A stretch of 24,881 nt of DNA from the NCBI GenBank assembly GCA_003489395.1, contig DNMN01000061.1, positions 1 to 24,881 on the forward strand, given 5' to 3'. This document shows, piece after piece, positions 1-5,324 of the stretch; position 1 is the first letter of the stretch; each line of letters begins with the position of its first letter. Made by a program: the position numbers and the translations under genes. The notes under the pieces were generated by a model, which ran no database searches, had not been told where the DNA came from, and saw nothing but the letters and a program-made list of their open reading frames with translations. The stretch is from Candidatus Yonathbacteria bacterium (GTDB taxonomy: Bacteria; Patescibacteriota; Minisyncoccia; Phycocordibacterales; UBA1550).

Positions 1-38
1 AGATTTGCTAAATAAAAAAGTGACGTCCTCTCCATGAT

Positions 39-383
39 TTAAGAAATTTTGCGTTCAATAATATCCTGCATTCTGGTACGGATACCCTCATCCTGCACCT
101 CCATTGATTTGTTACCAACATGCGGACGAATATTGATAAGCGAGGTAAATTCAACCCTATTTCCAGCTGGCTGGTTAACGTACAAGTTAAAACCCCACAC
201 GTCCGCCTGATTAGACCCGTTTTCCAATATTTTTACATTTGCGTCCATATGATACTCTCCACCAAAAGCAACCTTCTCATTTGAAATATCAACGACTCCT
301 TTTACCATATCAATATAATATTCCTTTGCTATTTCACGCAGTTCCTCCAAACTTATAGTGTTTTCAACAATTTGGATAATCAT
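39..383 (-). CDS. DUF5674-like small protein
   Basis: I read this as a 114-residue soluble protein starting at the internal Met that begins MIIQIVENTISLEELR; the reading frame is open 36 bases further upstream, but those residues (MVSQIEMWYCGI) look unlike a protein N-terminus. The body (a Leu/Glu-rich first helix, then VDISNEKVAFGGEYHMDAN and a WGFNLY segment, ending in a charged helix) resembles the DUF5674 family, which I recall as common in Patescibacteria and without a known function. There are no membrane segments or signal peptide. No SD precedes the start; the upstream bases contain a TGTGGTATT direct repeat. The gene is the last one at this end of the window, behind a bidirectional terminator. 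The family call is from memory of sequence appearance, so moderate. Confidence 0.6.
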   Translation of the reverse strand: MIIQIVENTISLEELREIAKEYYIDMVKGVVDISNEKVAFGGEYHMDANVKILENGSNQADVWGFNLYVNQPAGNRVEFTSLINIRPHVGNKSMEVQDEGIRTRMQDIIERKIS

Positions 384-425
384 AATACCACAATACCACA
401 TCTCGATTTGACTCACCACATGTTA

Positions 426-453
426 TTGCTATTTTTCTCAATTTTAGTATAGT
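426..453 (+). promoter_or_regulatory. candidate promoter for the plus-strand small RNA
   Basis: TTGCTA (426-431) and TATAGT (448-453) are separated by 16 bases and match the sigma-70 boxes at 4/6 and 5/6 positions. Transcription would start near 460, at the base of the folded RNA at 457-520. The surrounding AT-rich DNA makes a chance match possible. Confidence 0.4.
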
Positions 454-456
454 TAA

Positions 457-563
457 GTTGTGCCTGTGGGCGGAAGCCCCGTTCAGCTAAGGATCTCCTA
501 AGCTGAAGAACAGGCATAACAAAAATACCCAGTTCCTTTAAAGGAACTGGGTATTTTTGTTAT
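457..563 (+). ncRNA. candidate structured small RNA (three-way junction plus terminator)
   Basis: Read on the plus strand, 457-467 pairs with 510-520 over 11 bp (one G-U at 460/517). Inside this stem are a hairpin 468-479 with GGGC/GCCC closed by a GGAA (GNRA-type) tetraloop, and a second hairpin 482-507 (12 bp with one A-A mismatch). A perfect hairpin with a U-run (516-563) follows directly and shares 516-520 with the closing stem. The G-U pair would be a C-A mismatch on the minus strand, which favours the plus strand. A plausible promoter ends just upstream. There is no open reading frame of note. It does not match the SRP RNA, 6S RNA or tmRNA features I know. It could instead be a DNA-level palindrome left by recombination. 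Confidence 0.4.
516..563. terminator. 48-bp perfect palindrome, bidirectional terminator
   Basis: Bases 516-539 are the exact reverse complement of 540-563, with no unpaired loop required. The core is a GC-containing stem flanked by A5 and T5, so each strand reads as a hairpin followed by a U-run. On the minus strand it contains the stop codon (560-562) of the upstream gene; on the plus strand it closes the candidate small RNA. Confidence 0.8.
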
Positions 564-1027
564 TCATCCTCTATGCCTTCGCTGAATAATTTTTGATTGC
601 CGTTTTTCCTTTTTGAATAGAGCATCACACTCCAAAAAGTAATGTTTCCGTTACCTACTCTCCGTAATACAGTTCTGACTTTTATTTTCTTCTCTCCGGC
701 TATCGCCACCAGACCCCAGTACTCTACTTCCTTCATTGGTATCGCTCCGTCTCTTGCGGATTTTTTACCAATCGGAGTAAGCAACATTCTATACTCTTGT
801 ATCGTTGATGATTTTCTTATAAGGTCTAGCCCCAATGGTAGAAGATTAAATTTGAACAGTTGCTCCTTCTTATTTCTTTCTCTCCGTGCCGAAAATTGTA
901 GATGATGAAAACCGTCAGAATTCAAAATCACATTTGTCGCGAAGTATGGACAGTAGATTTCTCTTTGAGTAGAGTATGCCACCTTCGCCCTTTCTTTCAT
1001 CTTGTTAAAATATTCTTCTGTTTCCAT
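560..1027 (-). CDS. hypothetical protein, possibly a BECR-fold toxin-like RNase
   Basis: This is a 155-residue basic, soluble protein with no membrane segment. The middle carries SDGFHHLQFSARRERN, followed by a Leu/Ile-rich helix, and the C-terminal part has VRTVLRRVGNGNITFWSVML. The pattern of a central His-Arg segment and a C-terminal basic strand ending in Phe-Trp-Ser resembles small nucleases of the barnase/RelE/colicin-like (BECR) group, but I cannot name a family and no catalytic residue is proven. The start lies 18 bases after the stop codon of a histidine-kinase fragment (1046-1114); only a weak GGAG precedes it and I see no promoter, so it is probably read from the VapBC promoter upstream. 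Its stop lies inside the palindromic terminator. No separate antitoxin gene is visible. Confidence 0.55.
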   Translation of the reverse strand: METEEYFNKMKERAKVAYSTQREIYCPYFATNVILNSDGFHHLQFSARRERNKKEQLFKFNLLPLGLDLIRKSSTIQEYRMLLTPIGKKSARDGAIPMKEVEYWGLVAIAGEKKIKVRTVLRRVGNGNITFWSVMLYSKRKNGNQKLFSEGIEDE

Positions 1028-1045
1028 AAATTTGGCTCCACTTCC

Positions 1046-1114
1046 CTACTCCCCCTTCGGCAGTTCCACCACCACGGTCGTGCCTCTGTCAGCGCCTTCG
1101 GACTCAATACGAAG
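1046..1114 (-). pseudogene. fragment C of a histidine kinase 3' end
   Basis: Read on the minus strand this encodes LRIESEGADRGTTVVVELPK plus GE and a TAG stop. It matches the last 22 codons of the intact kinase at 3621-5324 with four base differences, two of them changing an amino acid. The homology breaks off abruptly at 1114. It is a remnant only, located between vapC and the gene at 560-1027. The last 36 bases before and including the stop are identical in all three copies in this window. Confidence 0.85.
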
Positions 1115-1133
1115 TTTTTAAGTTAAGGGTTCT

Positions 1134-1502
1134 CTATATTTTTACAGTATGAACACTGGAGATTTTAAAGTCCTTCGTATTTCTTGTCACCAAAAGACTA
1201 TTAGTGTACACGGCAGAAGCGGCAACTATACTATCAGCAACTTTCGTTTTGTATTTTCTTCTGATAGCCGCCGCAATATCAGCAATTGTTTTATCAAGAC
1301 TTATCTCTATCGTAAGAGCCAAAAAATCAGCGATTGCGCTTTGCTCTATTGCAGTTAGGTCTGACTTACTAAACAACTCCAATCTAACAATTGTTGGAAC
1401 ATAAATTATCTTATTCTCCTTCAATATTTCCTTTACAAGACTAATCGCTTTCTTATCGCCAGCGAGAAAGTAAATAACTGCATTCGTGTCGAATAAATAC
1501 AT
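1134..1502 (-). CDS. vapC: PIN-domain ribonuclease toxin, VapC-like
   Basis: The 122-residue protein starting MYLFDTNAVIYFLAG is a PIN-domain protein. The four acidic positions typical of this fold can be placed: Asp in LFDTN, Glu in VRLELFSK, Asp in KVADSIVAA and Asp in RNTKDF. VapC toxins are Mg-dependent RNases that cut tRNA or rRNA and are silenced by a partner antitoxin. I chose the start at 1502 because the domain begins there; the upstream 15 codons of the open frame are basic and overlap the antitoxin gene. The start follows the antitoxin stop by 7 bases, so the two are co-transcribed from the promoter at 1684-1713. The unit is bracketed by two histidine-kinase tail fragments. The family call is firm; the target is unknown. 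Confidence 0.85.
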   Translation of the reverse strand: MYLFDTNAVIYFLAGDKKAISLVKEILKENKIIYVPTIVRLELFSKSDLTAIEQSAIADFLALTIEISLDKTIADIAAAIRRKYKTKVADSIVAASAVYTNSLLVTRNTKDFKISSVHTVKI

Positions 1503-1509
1503 ATTATAA

Positions 1510-1677
1510 TTACCGCCATTGCGCGCGCGCCTTTTTTGTTGACGCAAGTATTTGCTCCGCCTCTTTTTTAGTAATCAAACCTGCAAGACGCATGAAAGAA
1601 GCGATGCTCCTATTTGGTTTAAGCATAGCTTCATATTTCTTCAGATTATTTGTTGGGCGGGCTTTTGTAGCTTCCAT
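1510..1677 (-). CDS. small antitoxin-like protein paired with VapC
   Basis: This 55-residue basic protein (starting MEATKARPTNNLKKYEAMLK) is placed immediately before the PIN toxin on the same strand, the usual antitoxin position. It has a helical N-terminal half and a second segment, SFMRLAGLITKKEAEQILAS, that looks helical. I do not recognise an AbrB, RHH or PHD DNA-binding motif, so the antitoxin role is inferred from position and size. The start at 1677 fits a -10 box at 1684-1689: transcription would begin at or within a base or two of the A of the ATG, giving a leaderless mRNA without an SD. The longer open frame (12 further codons) would cross the promoter and is rejected. Confidence 0.65.
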   Translation of the reverse strand: MEATKARPTNNLKKYEAMLKPNRSIASFMRLAGLITKKEAEQILASTKKARAQWR

Positions 1678-1683
1678 ACCAGC

Positions 1684-1713
1684 ATTATACCAGAAATGAA
1701 CAAACTTAGTCAA
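1684..1713 (-). promoter_or_regulatory. sigma-70-like promoter of the vapBC-like pair
   Basis: On the minus strand TTGACT (1713-1708) and a consensus TATAAT (1689-1684) are 18 bases apart, with TGG just before the -10 (extended -10). The predicted start is at about 1677, the antitoxin start codon itself. The -35 lies 6 bases past the stop codon of kinase fragment B. Confidence 0.75.
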
Positions 1714-1719
1714 ACTTCC

Positions 1720-1869
1720 CTACTCCCCCTTCGGCAGTTCCACCACCACGGTCGTCCCTCTGTCAGCGCCAGCAGACTCAATGCGAAGCGTGCCATGATG
1801 CGCCTCCACTATTTCCTGCACAATGTACAAGCCGATGCCGGGAGTTCTCTTTTCCATCATCTTTGATTC
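1720..1869 (-). pseudogene. fragment B of a histidine kinase 3' end
   Basis: On the minus strand this reads ESKMMEKRTPGIGLYIVQ and onward to VVVELPKGE and a TAG stop, 50 codons matching the C-terminal G2-box region of the kinase at 3621-5324. Over the 47 last codons I count 10 base differences, nine synonymous and one Thr-to-Ala, so the fragment came from a kinase that had diverged while still under selection. An in-frame TAA lies four codons upstream of the homology, so it is not a functional gene. The remaining 140 bases up to 2013 (1873-2013) hold only AT-rich DNA and the promoter of the plus-strand gene. Confidence 0.9.
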
Positions 1870-1960
1870 TATAGTTTTTTACCCTCGCCACTACTATTCA
1901 ACTCAATTCCACTAGTATAAATATTAAGCGTTGCATTTACTTAACTCTGGCATTCTGTTT

Positions 1961-1989
1961 TTGAATTTATCTCGCTAAAATGCTATAAT
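1961..1989 (+). promoter_or_regulatory. promoter of the plus-strand metallopeptidase-like gene
   Basis: TTGAAT (1961-1966) and a consensus TATAAT (1984-1989) are 17 bases apart, with TGC before the -10 (extended -10). The start would be near 1996, giving an 18-base leader without an SD. Confidence 0.75.
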
Positions 1990-2013
1990 GCATATAAATT
2001 TACAAACAAAATA

Positions 2014-2649
2014 ATGTTACACTTATTCAAATTCCGAAAAAAACTACCGCAAATTGTCATCAGGTACAGCAAACTTCTTGACCCAATTTTTATTTTTTAT
2101 TGTCAAAATAATCCTGATTTAAAAAAACAAGGGTGGAATGACTGGATACCAAAATCTCGCGAAAAAATAGATGAAAATATAAAATTATTTCGTGAAGAAT
2201 GGAGAAAGGATGGAGAGATAATACTCCGAGGCATATGTGGCATCCTTAGATTAAATTTTTATAGAAATGTTATTCCTATATACATTGTAAGCGGAAATGC
2301 ACGAAACTTTAGTGATCCATTGATTATCAGAGGAGACTACCATAATCCCACTGATTTTGTAGACATACTAACCCATGAATTAATTCATGTTCTTTTTACA
2401 GATAATGGTAACAAAGTGCCGATGAGTATCGATAAAAATATGTTTCCTACTGAAAACCATGATACCCAAGTCCATGTCATTGTTTATGCTGTTCTTAAAT
2501 ATATTTATTTAGAAGTATTAAATGATAAGGAAAGATTTGAAAAGTATGTCAGTACGACGAAATCGAAAGATTATCTTCGCGCATTAGAAATTGTAGAGAA
2601 GCGTGGGTACAGAGAATTGATCGAGCAATTTGTAAAAATGTATAAATAA
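2014..2649 (+). CDS. putative zinc metallopeptidase-like protein (HELIH)
   Basis: This 211-residue protein is the only protein gene on the plus strand. Around residue 122 it has THELIHVLF, a HExxH zinc-binding motif, followed about 30 residues later by ENHDTQVHV, which could supply a third ligand. This suggests a cytoplasmic metallopeptidase or a protein of that fold. There is no signal peptide; the N-terminus is basic (MLHLFKFRKK) and one hydrophobic stretch (DPIFIFYCQN) may be buried. The gene is AT-rich, has its own good promoter and no SD, and is convergent with the small peptide gene at 2698-2871. Nothing around it tells the substrate. I do not recognise a specific family. The codon composition and opposite orientation suggest a separate acquisition. 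Confidence 0.7.
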   Translation: MLHLFKFRKKLPQIVIRYSKLLDPIFIFYCQNNPDLKKQGWNDWIPKSREKIDENIKLFREEWRKDGEIILRGICGILRLNFYRNVIPIYIVSGNARNFSDPLIIRGDYHNPTDFVDILTHELIHVLFTDNGNKVPMSIDKNMFPTENHDTQVHVIVYAVLKYIYLEVLNDKERFEKYVSTTKSKDYLRALEIVEKRGYRELIEQFVKMYK

Positions 2650-2650
2650 A

Positions 2651-2682
2651 AAGTCCCCTGTGTTTTTTGACACAAGGGACTT
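2651..2682 (-). terminator. terminator of the small acidic peptide gene
   Basis: AAGTCCC-type arms at 2651-2662 and 2671-2682 pair over 12 positions. On the minus strand the one odd position is a U-G pair and the stem is followed by TTTATTTAT, as expected of a terminator; on the plus strand it is a C-A mismatch and there is no T-run. It may nevertheless slow transcription from the convergent gene. Confidence 0.7.
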
Positions 2683-2697
2683 CGTACTTCTCGGCGA

Positions 2698-2871
2698 TTA
2701 ATCACCGTCACTCCCATCACCACCGTCACCGCTACCATCATGATCAGGGCCTGTACCGTCCTGGTCTTGCTCGCCGTCACGACCATCTTCCTGGTCATGA
2801 TTATCCCCATCCCCACCACCTGCGTGACGAAATGGAGCATTTTCGGCTGGGTCGCCTATCTGCTTTTTCAT
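2698..2871 (-). CDS. small Asp/Gly-rich acidic peptide
   Basis: The 57-residue product starts MKKQIGDPAENAPFRHAGGG and then consists almost only of Asp, Gly, Glu, His and Gln in DG/DQDG-like steps, ending GDGSDGD. I chose the Met at 2871 because a perfect AAGGAGG lies 6 bases upstream; the frame is open 11 codons further but without support. It has a TTGACA promoter (2931-2960), a structured 5' leader and a dedicated terminator (2651-2682), so it looks like a real and well-expressed single gene. There is no signal peptide or membrane segment. The function is unknown: a secreted or modified peptide, a metal-binding peptide or a small regulatory protein are all possible. Its GC-rich repetitive coding sequence differs from the AT-rich neighbours. 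Confidence 0.65.
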   Translation of the reverse strand: MKKQIGDPAENAPFRHAGGGDGDNHDQEDGRDGEQDQDGTGPDHDGSGDGGDGSDGD

Positions 2872-2930
2872 ATTACCTCCTTTTATGGAGTTAGTTGTGT
2901 CCACTAGCGCCCGCTAACGGATCTTTTTGT

Positions 2931-2960
2931 AGGATAGCATACTGAAACTACACTTGTCAA
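2931..2960 (-). promoter_or_regulatory. promoter of the small acidic peptide gene
   Basis: A consensus TTGACA (2960-2955) and TATCCT (2936-2931) are 18 bases apart, with TGC before the -10. The -35 overlaps the last codons of the upstream GNAT gene. The leader of about 55 bases contains a short hairpin (TTAGCG/CGCTAG) before the SD. Confidence 0.7.
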
Positions 2961-3535
2961 GTTTTTTGAGAAGACTGCCCTATCCTCAAAAGCAACGAAT
3001 TGATTTTGTCCATTTTGTTCCGATAGAGCGCAAATCTTAAAACATCGTAGCGGTTGCCATCGTAAAAACGGTGCCCCTTAAATCTCCCCTCCTCAACAAA
3101 ACCAAAATTTTGAAGCATCGAGATTGATGGAACATTATACTCAAATACTTCAAAATATATTTTATGAAGAGGAAAGAATCTAAAAAGATACAAAATTACC
3201 ATGGACATACCAATTGCGCCATAGCCATTTCTGCGGAATGCACGAGGAGTGTATCCTCCCAAAAACACATAGCCATCTGTGAGGCTAATGTCATATGAGT
3301 AGGTCATACCGATAGATACCTTCCTTCTGACAGACTCTGCAATAAATTGCATGTGCCGAGATTTGTCTGTATCTCTTTTATGCTCAACTATAAACTTCTC
3401 GTAATTTATTACATTTCGATGTGGAGAGAACAAACTTATGAAATCATGTTCATTCCTCCACACATACAATGTTGATAAATCTTTTTCTTCAATGGGACGC
3501 AATCTGATACGACTGTTTTCAAGAAACGAATTCAT
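2957..3535 (-). CDS. GNAT family N-acetyltransferase (RimJ/RimL-like)
   Basis: The 192-residue protein starts MNSFLENSRIRLRPIEEKDL, the typical first strand and helix of RimJ/RimL-type GNAT enzymes that move an acetyl group from acetyl-CoA to an amine. The acetyl-CoA loop is visible as RRNGYGAIG (R-x-x-G-x-G/A), followed by a helix and IYFEVFEYNVPSISMLQNFG, the conserved Asn/Leu/Phe-Gly region near the C-terminus. The substrate cannot be told. I chose the Met at 3535 because AAGGAGG lies 6 bases upstream. It has its own strong promoter just after the kinase stop codon. The strong SD is unlike the neighbouring core genes and suggests acquisition. It is the cargo gene behind the intact kinase tail. 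Confidence 0.85.
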   Translation of the reverse strand: MNSFLENSRIRLRPIEEKDLSTLYVWRNEHDFISLFSPHRNVINYEKFIVEHKRDTDKSRHMQFIAESVRRKVSIGMTYSYDISLTDGYVFLGGYTPRAFRRNGYGAIGMSMVILYLFRFFPLHKIYFEVFEYNVPSISMLQNFGFVEEGRFKGHRFYDGNRYDVLRFALYRNKMDKINSLLLRIGQSSQKT

Positions 3536-3571
3536 TTGGAACCTCCTTCTATAAAGAATCATCTACGAACT

Positions 3572-3600
3572 AATATACATACTTTGTATATTTTTGTCAA
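3572..3600 (-). promoter_or_regulatory. promoter of the GNAT gene
   Basis: A consensus TTGACA (3600-3595) and TATATT (3577-3572) are exactly 17 bases apart, with TG one base before the -10. The promoter begins 20 bases downstream of the kinase stop codon. The leader is about 30 bases and carries the SD. Confidence 0.8.
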
Positions 3601-3620
3601 GATGGCTGTGGTGTTGATCC

Positions 3621-5324
3621 CTACTCCCCCTTCGGCAGTTCCACCACCACGGTCGTGCCCCTGTCAGTGCCTGCGGATTCAATACGAAGCGTGCCGTGAT
3701 GCGCCTCCACTATTTCCTGCACTATATACAAGCCGATGCCGGGAGTTCTCTTTTCCATCATTTTCGCTTCCGCATCATCATTTTTTTTCTGCTCCTCCTC
3801 CTGCGTCAGATGTTTCTCGTCAAAAGTCGCATGTCCCCCAACCTCAGCTTTCAAATTAAATCTCTCAAAGATAGCGGTTACCTGCTCTTGTGTCATTCCA
3901 ATACCTGTATCAGAAACAGTGAGACGCACTTTTTTTGTAAGACTGTCGTCAAGAACAGCCACACGCACAGAGCCGGGCTCCGGCGTATACTTGATAGCAT
4001 TTTCCAAAATATGCTTCACAACTTGCTTAAACTTTTTCTCGTCAATACTAACAAAAAACTCTTTTTCTTCCTCCGCGGTAAACGACATATCAATTTTTGA
4101 TTCGCTTATCTCATTCTCCATCTCGCCAATCACTCCCTGGATAAAATCCTTGAAATTAACCCTCTCAAAATTAAGCATCATTCTCCCCTGCTCAATACGC
4201 GACACAGTAAGCAGGTCCTCCACCAGCGCCACAATCCTTTCGCTAGACTTGTAAAGTTTTTCCATCGCATCACGCGCTTGGTCATTAATATGCCCAAAAG
4301 TCCCCTCCAAAATCATAGACGCATAGCCTTTTATAACCGTAAGCGGTGTGCGGAGCTGATGTGAAGCAATGGAAACGAACTCCGTCTTCTGACCTTCAAG
4401 CATTCGCAGTTTCTCATTCGCCACCTCCATATCCTTCACCAGTCCTTCAATCCTCTCCCTGTCGCGAATGTCTTTATAAATGCCACGAATGAGCACGATG
4501 CTGAATGCGAGAATAAACGCAGACACAGACACATTCAATATGAGGTCTGTCTTCTCGTGCGATGTAAACACGTTAAGAAACAAGAACAAGTTCAACAACA
4601 AAATCGCCATTTCAACGATGATGAGTTTGATGTCAAAAAGTTGATGTTTGAGAATAGCATAGCCTATAACAGCAACCATTATTACTGTCATCGTTGGACC
4701 AACCCAAAATAAGTAGAAGCTACCGTACATCGGTAACAATAAATTAGTAATGACACCAATCAACGAAGCTACCGCTGTACCAAACAACACATACATTGTT
4801 TGGATCTTGAGCATTCCCGTTGCTACTCGGTATTTTTGTACTATTTTATAAAAAGCAAATAAAAATACACCAACTATATACAGAGCATATATAATATAAC
4901 CGCTACCAAATAATATCGTTTTTATCCCCTTATCCAATATTACTGACTTAATTATAAAATTAGGAAGGACGACAAACGTAACTATTACTATGAATGACAG
5001 GGCTGGCAAATATAACGACATTTTCATATTCTGGTCATCTGACCCCCAAAATGTCGCAAAAAGTAGGAATGAAACTGGAATCAATGCAGCACTTATATAA
5101 AGTATGTGCCCAACGCTCAATAAGAAAGTGCTACCAGTTGGTAATATTTCAAAGATAGAGTGACTTATCGCCCATAAAAATACACCTACGCTAATTGCAA
5201 AAAAGGCTTTGTTTCCTAAATCCTTTGTAGCCTTAGCCAGAACAACCCCCCCTAATATTAAATTAAAAATCCCCGCAATTATGAGAGCGGCGCTTTTAAA
5301 AGTAATCAAGGTTAGGCTAATCAT
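3621..5324 (-). CDS. membrane sensor histidine kinase (7TM-type N-terminus)
   Basis: This 567-residue protein is an integral-membrane sensor kinase. Residues 5 to about 285 hold eight or nine hydrophobic segments, resembling the 7TM-type sensor regions of histidine kinases. A short coiled coil (RERIEGLVKDMEVANEKLRM) leads into the HisKA domain with the phospho-accepting His322 in SIASHQLRTPLT. The ATPase domain shows the N box (HILENAIKYTPEPG), G1 (VSDTGIGM), F box (IFERF) and G2 (TPGIGLYIV). Between the F and G2 boxes lies an unusually long charged insert rich in Glu and Lys. The start ATG overlaps the stop of the upstream reductase (ATGA), implying translational coupling. No response regulator is adjacent. 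Its 3' end occurs twice more in the window as fragments. Confidence 0.92.
   Translation of the reverse strand: MISLTLITFKSAALIIAGIFNLILGGVVLAKATKDLGNKAFFAISVGVFLWAISHSIFEILPTGSTFLLSVGHILYISAALIPVSFLLFATFWGSDDQNMKMSLYLPALSFIVIVTFVVLPNFIIKSVILDKGIKTILFGSGYIIYALYIVGVFLFAFYKIVQKYRVATGMLKIQTMYVLFGTAVASLIGVITNLLLPMYGSFYLFWVGPTMTVIMVAVIGYAILKHQLFDIKLIIVEMAILLLNLFLFLNVFTSHEKTDLILNVSVSAFILAFSIVLIRGIYKDIRDRERIEGLVKDMEVANEKLRMLEGQKTEFVSIASHQLRTPLTVIKGYASMILEGTFGHINDQARDAMEKLYKSSERIVALVEDLLTVSRIEQGRMMLNFERVNFKDFIQGVIGEMENEISESKIDMSFTAEEEKEFFVSIDEKKFKQVVKHILENAIKYTPEPGSVRVAVLDDSLTKKVRLTVSDTGIGMTQEQVTAIFERFNLKAEVGGHATFDEKHLTQEEEQKKNDDAEAKMMEKRTPGIGLYIVQEIVEAHHGTLRIESAGTDRGTTVVVELPKGE

Noticed and set aside
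452..520. Integron-like attC site (GTTAAGT at 452-458 fits GTTRRRY)
   Set aside because: The conserved boxes would be in the wrong order (GTT on the left, AAC on the right) and the right box does not fit RYYYAAC.
457..520. Hammerhead ribozyme or SRP RNA
   Set aside because: The CTGAAGA near 503-509 is mostly base-paired and no GAAA core follows; the GGAA loop lacks the asymmetric internal loop of SRP RNA.
2667..2894. A His-rich 75-residue open frame on the plus strand
   Set aside because: It is the complement of the Asp/Gly-rich peptide gene, which has the promoter, SD and terminator on the minus strand.
3736..4254. A 172-residue open frame on the plus strand
   Set aside because: It lies opposite the ATPase domain of the histidine kinase; Ser/Phe/Cys-rich, with no motif.
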